NCBI GenBank assembly: GCA_035531755.1
Contig: DATKSK010000016.1
Location: 1-50,894, forward strand
Direction: 5' to 3'
Source: Acidimicrobiales bacterium
GTDB taxonomy: Bacteria > Actinomycetota > Acidimicrobiia > Acidimicrobiales > UBA8190
DNA: 50,894 nt
In this document: in pieces, positions 35,450 to 43,152 of the stretch
Position numbering within the stretch: position 1 is the stretch's first letter
Layout of the letters: each line of letters begins with the position of its first letter
Position numbers and translations under genes: made by a program
The notes under the pieces: model-generated
Seen by the model: only the letters and a program-made list of their open reading frames with translations
Told to the model about the DNA's origin: nothing
Database searches by the model: none

Positions 35450-36157
35450 TCAACCGGGCTCGGCCGAGGTGAGGCCCACGGCGTGGGGCAGCGGCGACCA
35501 GGCCGGGCCCTCTCCCGGGACCAGGCGGTGCGACAGGTAGAAGCTCATCACCTGGAGCTCGATCGACAGGTCGACGTAGCGGAGCAGGACCTCGGCCGGG
35601 ACCGTGAGGACGCGCGGGGCGAAGTTGAGCACCGAGCCCACCCCGGCGCGCACCATGCGGTCGGCGACCTCCTGGGCGGCCGAGGCCGGGGTGGCGATGA
35701 CGCCGATGGCGGGCGGGTCTGCCTCCGACACGCGCTCGTAGTCGTCGACGTGGTGGACCGTCACCCCGCTGATCTCGCTGCCGAGCAGCGACGGCTCGAC
35801 GTCGAACAGGCCCGCCACGCGAAATCCCCGGGAGGAGAACCCCTGGGAGTTGGCCAGGGCCCGGCCCAGATTGCCGAGCCCGACGATGGACACGGGCCAG
35901 TCCCCGTGCAGGCCCAGCTCCCGGTCGATCTGCGCCAGGAGGAACTCGGCCTCGTAGCCCGAGCCCCGCGTCCCGAACGACCCCAGGAACGACAGGTCCT
36001 TGCGCACCTTGGACGCGTTGACCCGCGCCATGTCGGCCAGCTGGTCGGAGGACACCGTCGTCGTCCCGGCCCGCACCAGCTCCATCAGGATCCGCTGGTA
36101 CACGGGCAGGCGTGCGACCGTGGCCTCGGGGATGCGACGCGCGCTCGGTTCGGGCAT
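35450..36157 (-). CDS. rex: Redox-sensing transcriptional repressor Rex
   Basis: 235 residues. The N-terminal winged helix (RLPVYQRILMEL, SSDQLADMARVNASKVRKDLSFLGSFGTRGSGYE) is followed by a Rossmann domain (VSIVGLGNLGRALANSQGF) that binds NADH/NAD+. Rex represses respiratory genes when the NADH/NAD+ ratio is low and is released by NADH. Its position before hemA fits control of heme and respiratory chain synthesis. I found no convincing Rex operator upstream of it or of nuoA. ATG 36157 follows a leaderless -10 box. Confidence 0.95.
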   Translation of the reverse strand: MPEPSARRIPEATVARLPVYQRILMELVRAGTTTVSSDQLADMARVNASKVRKDLSFLGSFGTRGSGYEAEFLLAQIDRELGLHGDWPVSIVGLGNLGRALANSQGFSSRGFRVAGLFDVEPSLLGSEISGVTVHHVDDYERVSEADPPAIGVIATPASAAQEVADRMVRAGVGSVLNFAPRVLTVPAEVLLRYVDLSIELQVMSFYLSHRLVPGEGPAWSPLPHAVGLTSAEPG

Positions 36158-36165
36158 CGCGGCGG

Positions 36166-36171
36166 ATCGTA
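36166..36171 (-). promoter_or_regulatory. -10 box TACGAT, leaderless promoter of rex
   Basis: TACGAT on the minus strand ends 8 bases before the rex ATG at 36157. TTGGTG lies 19 bases upstream and could be a weak -35. No ribosome-binding site lies between. Confidence 0.55.
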
Positions 36172-36242
36172 CCGACACCGGGACCGCTCGCACCAAGCGA
36201 GCCACCCGGTCGACGGCGTGCCGGGAGCCCGGGCCCTGGGCG

Positions 36243-37784
36243 TCAGGCGGGTCGGTCCCGCACCGCCCGCCGCAACGCCTTGCCCGCCAGGCCCCGGGGG
36301 AGCTCGGGGACGAACCGCACCGACGTCGGGCACTTGTAGCGCGCCAGGTGGGCGGCACAGTGGGCGCGCACCAGCTCCTCGGTCACCGTCGCCCCCGGGG
36401 CCGCCACCACCACGGCCTCGACGGCCTCCCCCGTGGTGGGGTCGGGTCGGCCGATCACCACCGCCTCGGCCACGCCCGGCACCGCCTGCAGCACCCGCTC
36501 GACCTCGGCCGGGAACACGTTGAACCCCGAGACGATCACGAGGTCCTTGGAGCGGTCGACCACGAACAGGTCGCCCTCCTCGCCGATGACCCCGATGTCA
36601 CCGGTGCACAACCAGCCGTCGCCGGTCAGGACCTCGGCCGTGGCCACGGGGTCGCGCCAGTAGCCCGCGAACACGTTGGCCCCGCGGACCCGGATCTCCC
36701 CCGGGTCGCCCGCCAGGGCGGGCTCGCCCGCCTCGTCCACCAGCATGACCTCCACCCCCGGCAGCGGGCGACCGACCGAGCCGGGCCGGTTGCGCCCCGT
36801 GCCGAGGGACGTCGACACCGCCGGGGAGGCCTCGGTGAGCCCGTAGCCCTGCCACAGTGCGATGCCGTAGCGGCGCTCGAACCGCACGGCGACGTCGGCG
36901 TCGAGGGCGGCCGCCCCCGAGATGGCCCGGCGCACGCCGGCGAGCGGCGACGCGCCGTCGGACTCCTCGCCGGGAGCGTCGGCCCACGCCGAGAACATGG
37001 TCGGCACCCCGAGGAGCGTGGTCACGCCCAGGTCGTGCACGAGCTGGAGCGAGGCCTGCGTGTCGAAGCGTGTCTCGAGGACCAGCGCCGCGCCGGTCGC
37101 CAGGCCCAGGCCGAGCGCCACGTTCAGGCCGAAGACGTGGAACAGCGGGAGGGCCACGAGCCCGACGTCGTCGGCGCGCAGGATCTCGGGGATGCCGAGC
37201 ATCTGGCGGAGGTTGGCGAGCAGGTTGCCGTGAGTGAGCATGGCCGCCTTGGGGTCACCGGCGGTGCCCGAGGTGAAGAGCAGCACGGCGATGTCGGCGT
37301 CCTGGCGCGCCACGGGGGCGAGGGGCCGCGACTCGCCGGTCCCGGTCGCCGCCGACAGCTCCTCCCAGGTGACCGGCGCCACCGCCGACACTGCGGCGTC
37401 GCACGCCGCCGCCGGCAGCACCACGGACCGGGCGACGTCGCCGCCGTCACCGTCGCCGGCCGGCGCCGTCACGGCGGCGGCGGCCAGCAGGACAGCCGGC
37501 TCCACCACCTCGAGCTCGCGCCGCACCTCGTTGGCCGGGCTGTTGGGGTTGAGGGGCACGGCCACGGCGCCGGCGGCGAGCACACCGAGATAGGCGACCA
37601 CGAAGTCGACCGACGTCGGCCAGGCGATGGCCACGCGGTCCCCGGGCCCGACTCCGAGCTCGACGAGCCCGGCCGCCACCGCGCCGGCGCGCCGGCGCAC
37701 GTCGCCCCAGCTGTGCCAGTGCCCGTCCTCCCACAGGGCGCGGGCGGCGGCGGGGTGCTCGTCGACGAGCGAGGCGAGGTTCAC
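36243..37784 (-). CDS. AMP-forming acyl-CoA synthetase / long-chain fatty acid ligase
   Basis: 513 residues. ANL-family motifs are all present: LLFTSGTAGDPKAAMLTH (phosphate loop), QGYGLTEASP, GWLCTGDIG with the hinge region DRSKDLVIVSGFNVFPAEVE, and the C-terminal catalytic Lys in GLAGKALRR. It activates a carboxylic acid as the acyl-adenylate and then CoA thioester; the substrate is not predictable. GTG 37784 overlaps the stop of the upstream SAM-hydrolase-family gene (GTGA), so the two are co-translated. Confidence 0.88.
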   Translation of the reverse strand: MNLASLVDEHPAAARALWEDGHWHSWGDVRRRAGAVAAGLVELGVGPGDRVAIAWPTSVDFVVAYLGVLAAGAVAVPLNPNSPANEVRRELEVVEPAVLLAAAAVTAPAGDGDGGDVARSVVLPAAACDAAVSAVAPVTWEELSAATGTGESRPLAPVARQDADIAVLLFTSGTAGDPKAAMLTHGNLLANLRQMLGIPEILRADDVGLVALPLFHVFGLNVALGLGLATGAALVLETRFDTQASLQLVHDLGVTTLLGVPTMFSAWADAPGEESDGASPLAGVRRAISGAAALDADVAVRFERRYGIALWQGYGLTEASPAVSTSLGTGRNRPGSVGRPLPGVEVMLVDEAGEPALAGDPGEIRVRGANVFAGYWRDPVATAEVLTGDGWLCTGDIGVIGEEGDLFVVDRSKDLVIVSGFNVFPAEVERVLQAVPGVAEAVVIGRPDPTTGEAVEAVVVAAPGATVTEELVRAHCAAHLARYKCPTSVRFVPELPRGLAGKALRRAVRDRPA

Positions 37785-38662
37785 GGCGCGGCGTCCTCGT
37801 CCGCCCTCACCGCTGTGCCGCCCGCTGACCCGCTGTCCCCGGCCGCCGACCCGCTGTCCCCGGCCGCCTGCACTGTGACGATGTCGCCCGGCCGCACCGC
37901 CAGCACGGTAGCGGCGGACCGCCGGTCGCACACCAGGGCCAGGTGACCGTTGGCGTCGACCACGAGGCCGAGGCCGCCGTCGGGGAGCAAGGCGAACGTG
38001 GTGGCGGCGCGCGCCCGGTGGGCCGAGCCCCCCGCCGTCACGCCGACCTCGGCGCCCAGGCCGGCGCGCGCCGCGTCGCCGGGGCGGGCCGCCAGCTGGA
38101 CGTTGCCGAAGCGGTCCACCCACTGCACCTCGGCCTCGAGCATGCCGGGCGACACCGCCAGCCGCGGGGGCGCCAGGCGTTCCAGGCCCGCCGGGTCGAT
38201 GTCGTCGCCGAGCTCGGCCAGCGGGGCTCCCCGCCACAGGCGCGCCGCGGCGGGGGCGAAGACGTCGCGCCCGTCGAAGGTGGAGGCCGCCTGGCCGGCG
38301 GGTGGGCCCGGCAGGGCGACGGCCTGCCGGGGACCGCCGACGGCGTCGAGCGCCCAGGGGAGCAGCCCGTTGTCGGGGCCGACGAACCGGAGGCTGCCGG
38401 CCAGCACGGCCACGGCGCGCCGGGGCGTGCCCACCCCGGGATCGACCACCGCCACCACGACCCCGGCGCCGAGATGCGGGGCGGCCCGGCTCAGGGCCAG
38501 CGCCCCCGCCCTGACGTCGAACGGCGCGACCTCGTGGGTGAGGTCGATGACCGGGGCCCCGGGCGCGTCGCGTTGGACGACGGCCCGCACCACACCGGCG
38601 AACTCGTCCGCGGTCCCGTAATCGGTCAACAAGAAGACCGCACCGACGGCGCGGCGGGTCAC
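37781..38662 (-). CDS. S-adenosyl-L-methionine hydrolase family protein (DUF62 / SAM hydroxide adenosyltransferase)
   Basis: 293 residues. Motifs of the DUF62/fluorinase-like family are clear: FLLTDYGTADEFAGVV, VIDLTHEVAPFDVRAGA, VVDPGVGTPRRAVAV, FVGPDNGLL and TFDGRDVFAPAAARL. Characterised members hydrolyse SAM to adenosine and methionine using water or hydroxide. The C-terminal 25 or so residues are a repetitive AGDSGSA tail. It starts at GTG 38662, 34 bases after the small helix-turn-helix gene. Confidence 0.85.
   Translation of the reverse strand: MTRRAVGAVFLLTDYGTADEFAGVVRAVVQRDAPGAPVIDLTHEVAPFDVRAGALALSRAAPHLGAGVVVAVVDPGVGTPRRAVAVLAGSLRFVGPDNGLLPWALDAVGGPRQAVALPGPPAGQAASTFDGRDVFAPAAARLWRGAPLAELGDDIDPAGLERLAPPRLAVSPGMLEAEVQWVDRFGNVQLAARPGDAARAGLGAEVGVTAGGSAHRARAATTFALLPDGGLGLVVDANGHLALVCDRRSAATVLAVRPGDIVTVQAAGDSGSAAGDSGSAGGTAVRADEDAAP
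37827..37868. repeat. Perfect 21-bp tandem duplication
   Basis: Two identical, adjacent 21-bp units (37827-37847 and 37848-37868) encode the AGDSGSA repeat near the C terminus of the SAM-hydrolase-family protein. The duplication is in frame. Confidence 0.85.
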
Positions 38663-38696
38663 CCGCCCCCCCTCGTCACCGAGGCGGCCGGCAGGG

Positions 38697-38903
38697 TCAG
38701 CCGGCCTGCGTGTACCGGTCGGCCAGGTAGCGGTTGACGTCGTCCTCGCGGAGGCGGAACGACTTGCCGACTCGAACCGCAGGCAGCTCGCCTGCGTTGA
38801 TCAGTCGGTACACGGTCATATTTGACACTCGGAGCGTGCTCGCCACCTCGCGTACTGTCAGGAAGCGAGTGCTCGTGACGTCATCTGCACTCAGTGGAAT
38901 CAC
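38697..38903 (-). CDS. Small excisionase-type helix-turn-helix DNA-binding protein
   Basis: 68 residues with a MerR/excisionase-type winged HTH: FLTVREVASTLRVSNMTVYRLINAGELPAVRVGKSFRLREDDVNRYL. It belongs to the BldC-like group of small actinobacterial regulators. GTG 38903 is preferred because GGAG precedes it and a TACAGT promoter box lies upstream; an in-frame GTG at 38933 would add ten residues. It lies next to proC, an arrangement that I recall from mycobacteria (Rv0500-Rv0500A). Targets are unknown. Confidence 0.85.
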   Translation of the reverse strand: MIPLSADDVTSTRFLTVREVASTLRVSNMTVYRLINAGELPAVRVGKSFRLREDDVNRYLADRYTQAG

Positions 38904-38921
38904 CCCTCTCCGCCTGAGGCG

Positions 38922-38927
38922 ACTGTA
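38922..38927 (-). promoter_or_regulatory. Possible -10 box TACAGT upstream of the small HTH gene
   Basis: TACAGT lies 18 bases before GTG 38903 with TTTCCT 17 bases further upstream. This would give a short leader containing GGAG. Confidence 0.4.
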
Positions 38928-39022
38928 CGCCACTGTGGTGAATGAGGAAAGAGCGAGCGCCAGAAAATGGCTGCTCAGCCACCCGGCCGCCGGCCGGGCT
39001 CCCCGGCGGCGGGGCGCCGGGA

Positions 39023-39811
39023 CTAGGCCCCGAGCTCACGGGAGCGCTCGGTGGCCGCCACCACCGCCGCGGCCAGCGCCTCGCGCAGCCCCCGCTCCTC
39101 GAGCACCCGAAGGCCGGCCTCGGTGGTACCCCCCGGAGAGGTGACCTGTGCCCGGAGGCGCTCGGGCGGCTCGCCCGACTCCGCCAGCAGCCGCCCCGCG
39201 CCGGCCACGGTGCCCACGGCGAGGCGCCGGCTCACCTCCGGGGACAGGCCGGCGGACTGGCCCGCGGCCACCAGCGCCTCGGTCACCAGGAAGACGTAGG
39301 CGGGGCCCGACCCCGACAGCCCGGTGACGGCGTCGAGCGACTCCTCGGGGACCCGGACCACGTCGCCGACGGCGCCGAGTACCTCTTCGGCCCAGGCGAT
39401 GTCGGGGCCCGACGCCGTCGAGCCGGCCGCCAGCGCCGACACGCCGGCCCCCACCGTGGCGGGCGTGTTCGGCATGGCCCGCAGCACGGCACTCGACGGT
39501 GCGAGCCACGACTCCAGCCGGGTGACGGTGACCCCCGCCATGATCGACAGGACGCGGCGACACCGCGTGGCGGCCACGGACCGGCAGGCGGCCTCGGCGT
39601 CGACGGGCTTCACGGCGAGGACCGCACCGTCGGCGTCACGCGGCTCGGTTTCGACGACGACCCCGGGGAACAGCGCCGCCAACGCCGTCCGACGGTCGGG
39701 GGACGGCTCGACGATCACGATGTCGGCGGGACGCCAGTGCGCGGCCAGCAGCCCGCGCGCCAGCGCGCCCCCCATGCTGCCCCCACCGACGACGAGCACC
39801 TTCGGCTGCAC
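39023..39811 (-). CDS. proC: Pyrroline-5-carboxylate reductase
   Basis: 262 residues. It reduces 1-pyrroline-5-carboxylate to proline. The Rossmann loop VLVVGGGSMGGALARGLL, LRAMPNTPATVGAGVSAL, GLSGSGPAYVFLVTEALV and QVTSPGGTTEAGL are standard ProC signatures. GTG 39811 is chosen since TAGCGT ends 7 bases before it; GTG 39820 (three residues longer) is also possible. It lies 119 bases upstream of the small HTH gene. Confidence 0.93.
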   Translation of the reverse strand: MQPKVLVVGGGSMGGALARGLLAAHWRPADIVIVEPSPDRRTALAALFPGVVVETEPRDADGAVLAVKPVDAEAACRSVAATRCRRVLSIMAGVTVTRLESWLAPSSAVLRAMPNTPATVGAGVSALAAGSTASGPDIAWAEEVLGAVGDVVRVPEESLDAVTGLSGSGPAYVFLVTEALVAAGQSAGLSPEVSRRLAVGTVAGAGRLLAESGEPPERLRAQVTSPGGTTEAGLRVLEERGLREALAAAVVAATERSRELGA

Positions 39812-39818
39812 CGGCGTC

Positions 39819-39824
39819 ACGCTA
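39819..39824 (-). promoter_or_regulatory. Possible leaderless -10 box TAGCGT of proC
   Basis: TAGCGT ends 7 bases before GTG 39811, the same geometry as other genes here. It overlaps the alternative GTG start at 39820, which lowers certainty. Confidence 0.4.
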
Positions 39825-40105
39825 CCGTCACCGCCGCGGCGACAGTGTCGGTGCCCGGACGCGGCGCGGCCCGAGGAACCCTGGACGCCGGCCGCACTTC
39901 CCCGATCGACCGGCATCACCAGCCCCTCGGGCCGTGCGCCTGGCGCACCCTAGCCGGTGGACGAGCGACGCGCGCAGGCCCGATGCGCGCGCGCCGTGCG
40001 CGCGGTCACGACGTGCGGCGCGTCATCGTGCCGACGGCGTGCACCCGGCGTGCGGACTGCCGGTGCGGTGTCGTGACACGCACGCCACGCGTACGACGCC
40101 ACCGG
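39825..40105. other. 281-base intergenic region, no gene seen
   Basis: Between proC and the YbjN-domain gene I see no credible ORF or RNA gene. It contains the 12-base palindrome GTGTCGTGACAC at 40068-40079 and a GC alternation near 39980-40005, neither of which I can assign. Confidence 0.6.
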
Positions 40106-40579
40106 TCAGGCCGGGCGGCGGCGGCGGTAGCGGCCGGCGAACCCGATGCTCATCGCCGTCGGGAAGTACGCGTCCACGTAGGCGAGGCTCGACCCGACGA
40201 TCCGGTCGAGCTCCTCCTCGGAGACGGCGCTCACGGGGACTTCGCCCACGAGGTACACGGCGTCCTCGGCGCCGAGCGCGAAACGCATCTGGTGCAGGTC
40301 GGCGTTTCGGCGCAACAGGTATTCGAACGTCTGCTCGACGTTCACCTCGGGCGCCGGCATCACCTGGGCCTCGTGGTGGAGCGTGCGTTGGCGCACGGTG
40401 AGCCACACCGTGACGAAGTCCTTTTCGTCGCCCTGCAGGCGTAGGTACCACCGACCCAGCTCGGGCTGGTGGTCGACGGCGACCACGGCGCCGTCCTCGG
40501 CGAGGCGCGCCGCCGCCCACCGCTCGATGGCCGCGTCACACGCGGCGTGCTCCTCCGGTGACGCGATGTCAGCAGGCAT
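40106..40579 (-). CDS. YbjN domain-containing protein
   Basis: 157 residues with the YbjN/T3SS-chaperone-like fold pattern: residue block GRWYLRLQGDEKDFVTVWLTVRQRTLHHEAQVMPAPE and YLLRRNADLHQMRFALGAEDAVYLVGEVP. From memory, a YbjN gene follows mshA in mycobacteria and many other actinobacteria, as it does here. The molecular role is unknown; a link to mycothiol synthesis or sugar transferase stability is only inferred from this neighbourhood. ATG 40579 has no obvious ribosome-binding site. Confidence 0.85.
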   Translation of the reverse strand: MPADIASPEEHAACDAAIERWAAARLAEDGAVVAVDHQPELGRWYLRLQGDEKDFVTVWLTVRQRTLHHEAQVMPAPEVNVEQTFEYLLRRNADLHQMRFALGAEDAVYLVGEVPVSAVSEEELDRIVGSSLAYVDAYFPTAMSIGFAGRYRRRRPA

Positions 40580-40642
40580 GGGTAGGCAGGCTCAGAAGCG
40601 GGCCTTCAGGGAGCGCGCCGGTCATCGGCGGGCACGGTCAGC

Positions 40643-40678
40643 GGCGCCACGAGCACGCAGCCCGGTCGTGGGAGCGCC
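40643..40678 (-). terminator. Hairpin after mshA
   Basis: GGCGC-CACGA (40643-40652) pairs with TCGTG-gga-GCGCC (40666-40678), ten base pairs with a three-base bulge, just downstream of the mshA stop. There is no U-tract. Confidence 0.4.
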
Positions 40679-40684
40679 CGCCCG

Positions 40685-41950
40685 TCAACGGCACGCGACG
40701 AGGCGCTCGGCCGCGAGCTCCTCGTACGTGGCCCGCAACAGCGAAGCGGCCCCGGCCCAGGTGTAGCGGCGGGCGCGGAGCACGGCCTTGGTGGCGAGGC
40801 GTTCCGCCAGCAAGGGGTCGGAGAGCACCCCGGAGACCGCGTCCGCGAACGCCGCCGGCGTCGAGGGCTCGACGAGATAGCCGGTGTGGCCGTTCTCCAC
40901 CAGTGTCGTGAGCCCGCCCACGGACGCCGCCACCACCGGCGTCCCACACGCGGCGGCCTCGAGCGCGACGAGGCCGAACGACTCGGAGCGGCTGGGGACG
41001 ACGCACACGTCGGCGGCCCGGTAATAGGTGGAGAGCAGCTCGTGCGGTTGCGGCTCCTCGAACCGGACCCGGTCGGCCAGCCCGAGCTCGGCCACCAGCG
41101 CCTGGAGCGCGGCCAGGTGCTCTTCGCCCCGCGGCCCGCTGGGCCCGCCGACGATGACGAGACGGGCCCCGGGGTGGTCGTCCAGCGCGGCGAGCGCCCG
41201 GACGGCCACGTCGGCGCCCTTGAGCGGCTGGATCCTCCCGACGAACAACAGGAGCGGCGCGTCGGCGGGCAGGTCGAGGGCGCGGCGCGCCTGGGGCCGG
41301 TGACCGGGCCCGAAGAAGGCGTGGTCGACCCCGGGGGGCACCACCCGGATACGGGCGGGGTCCCCGTCGTAGAGCTGGGCCAGCTGGGTGGCCTCCACCG
41401 AGCACGAGGCCAGGACCACCTCGGAGCAGCGCATCACGGCGGCCTCGGCCTCCGCCCGCCGGTGGGGCTCGTCGCTCGACACCTCCTCGGGGCTCGCCTC
41501 CGCCTTGACCCGGGCCAGGGTGTGGAAGGTCGACACCAGCGGCAGGTCGAGCTCGTGCTTGATCCGGTGGCCGGCGATGCCCGACAGCCAGTAGTTGGCG
41601 TGGACGGCGTCGAACCCCGTCTCGGCGTGCAGGGCGGGGGTGACGCCCGCGCCGGAGGTCATCAGGGACAGCACGTTGTCGGCGAACTCGTCCACGACCG
41701 CCGGGAGCGCTTCCTTCACCACCGGGCCGAGGGGGCCCGCCGGCACGTGGTGGACGCGGAGCCCGGGCTCGATGGTGACCGTGGCAGGGAGGTCCTCCGA
41801 CCAGGCCCGCGTATAGACGTCGCACTCCACGCCCGCCCGCGCCAGGGCCGAGGACAGCTGGCGCACATAGACGTTCATCCCCCCACCGTCACCGGTCCCG
41901 GGCTGGGCGAGGGGTGACGTGTGCAGCGAGAGCACAGAGAGTCGTCGCAC
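40685..41950 (-). CDS. mshA: D-inositol-3-phosphate glycosyltransferase (mycothiol biosynthesis)
   Basis: 421 residues, GT4 family. MshA-type features are SPLAQPGTGDGGGMNVYVRQLS at the acceptor site, HANYWLSGIAG, STFHTLARVK, the donor-site GRIQPLKGADVAVRAL and SRSESFGLVALEAAACGTPVVAASVGG. It transfers GlcNAc from UDP-GlcNAc to inositol-3-phosphate, the first step to mycothiol. The remaining msh genes are not in this window. GTG 41950 is set by a leaderless -10 box. Confidence 0.88.
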   Translation of the reverse strand: MRRLSVLSLHTSPLAQPGTGDGGGMNVYVRQLSSALARAGVECDVYTRAWSEDLPATVTIEPGLRVHHVPAGPLGPVVKEALPAVVDEFADNVLSLMTSGAGVTPALHAETGFDAVHANYWLSGIAGHRIKHELDLPLVSTFHTLARVKAEASPEEVSSDEPHRRAEAEAAVMRCSEVVLASCSVEATQLAQLYDGDPARIRVVPPGVDHAFFGPGHRPQARRALDLPADAPLLLFVGRIQPLKGADVAVRALAALDDHPGARLVIVGGPSGPRGEEHLAALQALVAELGLADRVRFEEPQPHELLSTYYRAADVCVVPSRSESFGLVALEAAACGTPVVAASVGGLTTLVENGHTGYLVEPSTPAAFADAVSGVLSDPLLAERLATKAVLRARRYTWAGAASLLRATYEELAAERLVACR

Positions 41951-41958
41951 CGGCGGTG

Positions 41959-41964
41959 AGCCTA
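41959..41964 (-). promoter_or_regulatory. -10 box TAGGCT, leaderless promoter of mshA
   Basis: TAGGCT ends 8 bases before GTG 41950. No Shine-Dalgarno sequence lies between. Confidence 0.5.
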
Positions 41965-42005
41965 CCTGGACGGTCCCGGACCCGATCTCGGGGCGGGGGC
42001 TCCCG

Positions 42006-42515
42006 CTACACCTCCGCCGTCTTGCCCCGGGCGCCCCCCGAGCCGTTCCCGGCGGGGTGGGCTCGGGCGACCGCCCCGGCCGTCCCGGCCGCCCCGGCCG
42101 TCCCGGCCGCCCCCGCCGCCCCCGCCGTCCCGGCCGCCTCGTCGTCGGCGACGGGCTCGGGCTGGACGTCGTTCTCGTGGCGGAACGACAGGTAGATGCG
42201 GATCAGCGCCTGCTTCTGCTCCTCGGTGAGGTGGGGGTCGGCGAGGATCTCGCGCCCCAGGTCCGTCTCACCGTTGCCGGGCTCGAGGATCCCGGCCTGG
42301 ACGTAGAGGGTCTCAGCCGAGATGCGCAGGGCCTTGGCGATCTGTTGGAGGATCTCCGCCGAGGGTCGGCGCAACCCGCGCTCGATCTGGCTGAGGTAGG
42401 GGTTGGAGATGCCCGCCAGCTCCGACAGGCGCCGCAGCGACAGCCGCGCCGTCGAGCGCTGCTCCCGGATGAACGACCCCAGGTCCCGCCAGCGGTCCGG
42501 GAGCTGCTTGGGCAC
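42006..42515 (-). CDS. XRE-family helix-turn-helix regulator with repetitive tail
   Basis: 169 residues. Residues about 12-66 are an XRE HTH: LGSFIREQRSTARLSLRRLSELAGISNPYLSQIERGLRRPSAEILQQIAKAL. A middle helical region (GREILADPHLTEEQKQALIRIYLSFR) resembles the actinobacterial regulators of about 140 residues that I associate with the Rv0474 group. The tail holds AGTAGAAGAAGTAGAAG repeats. GAGGAGG precedes GTG 42515. It lies 42 bases after rsiG and is probably in the same operon. Confidence 0.88.
   Translation of the reverse strand: MPKQLPDRWRDLGSFIREQRSTARLSLRRLSELAGISNPYLSQIERGLRRPSAEILQQIAKALRISAETLYVQAGILEPGNGETDLGREILADPHLTEEQKQALIRIYLSFRHENDVQPEPVADDEAAGTAGAAGAAGTAGAAGTAGAVARAHPAGNGSGGARGKTAEV
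42072..42134 (-). repeat. In-frame Ala-Gly-Thr/Ala 9-bp repeat tract
   Basis: Repeats of GCCGGG-type codons encode (A-G-T/A)n at residues 128-148 of the XRE regulator, after its conserved domains. Confidence 0.75.
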
Positions 42516-42557
42516 GGTCCTCCTCGTCCTCGGATGCGGGGGCGGGGGCGGCGTTGC

Positions 42558-43097
42558 TCAGGCCAGCAGGCCGTCGACGGACGCCTCGCCCGTCTTGTAG
42601 CGGCTCACGATCTCGGCCTGGAGCGTGTCGATGCGCTCGTGCAGGGCCCGGCGCTGGTCCGAGATGCGCGTCTCGATCTCCGTGAGGCGGTCGCCCACGG
42701 CCCGCAGCTCGTCGTCGCCCATGGTCGGCAGCGCCCCGATGTGGTCGGCGTCGAGCACGCCGTCGATCTCCTCGGTGAGGTCGGTGCTGTCGAGGTCCGG
42801 GGACATCTGCGACGGCAGCCGGCCGTACCCCGACGGGCGGGCCGGCCCCGAGCCGATGATGGACGGCAGCCGCTCCACGAGGGAGTCGAGCCCGCCGCTC
42901 TCCCCCTCGGCACGGTCGAGGCAGGCGTGCACGAGGTCGAGCCGGCCCTGGGCCAGCCGCCGCAGGAACGACACCGCCGTCTCGGCCGCCTGGCACTCGG
43001 CGCGCATGGCGCGCACCTCCTCGAGGGAACGGGTATTCACCCCGTCGAGGTAGTGGGGGGCGAGCAACCGGTCGAGCTCGGTGTCCAGCGACGCCAT
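42558..43097 (-). CDS. rsiG: RsiG-type cyclic-di-GMP-binding anti-sigma factor
   Basis: 179 residues. The N terminus LDRLLAPHYLDGV..RSLEEVRAMRAECQAAETAVSFLRRLAQGRLDLV matches the RsiG family. The c-di-GMP signature E(x3)S(x2)R(x3)Q(x3)D is complete at Glu39, Ser43, Arg46, Gln50 and Asp54. A second copy lies at Glu142, Ser146, Arg149, His153 and Asp157, with His in place of Gln. In Streptomyces, RsiG bound to c-di-GMP holds the sporulation/flagellar-type sigma factor WhiG. No WhiG-type gene is in this window. ATG 43097 follows a TACGAT leaderless box. Confidence 0.87.
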   Translation of the reverse strand: MASLDTELDRLLAPHYLDGVNTRSLEEVRAMRAECQAAETAVSFLRRLAQGRLDLVHACLDRAEGESGGLDSLVERLPSIIGSGPARPSGYGRLPSQMSPDLDSTDLTEEIDGVLDADHIGALPTMGDDELRAVGDRLTEIETRISDQRRALHERIDTLQAEIVSRYKTGEASVDGLLA

Positions 43098-43104
43098 CAG
43101 GGCG

Positions 43105-43110
43105 ATCGTA
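43105..43110 (-). promoter_or_regulatory. -10 box TACGAT, leaderless promoter of rsiG
   Basis: TACGAT ends 7 bases before ATG 43097 with no ribosome-binding site. No consensus -35 is visible. Confidence 0.55.
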
Positions 43111-43152
43111 CTCCGCCGGGTGGCGCTCCCCGCACCCCGGCCGCACACCCCC

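Noticed and set aside
34936-36523. Frames in the rex-hemA region on the plus strand
   Set aside because: Low-complexity antisense frames with no ribosome-binding site. The minus-strand rex and hemA are clear.
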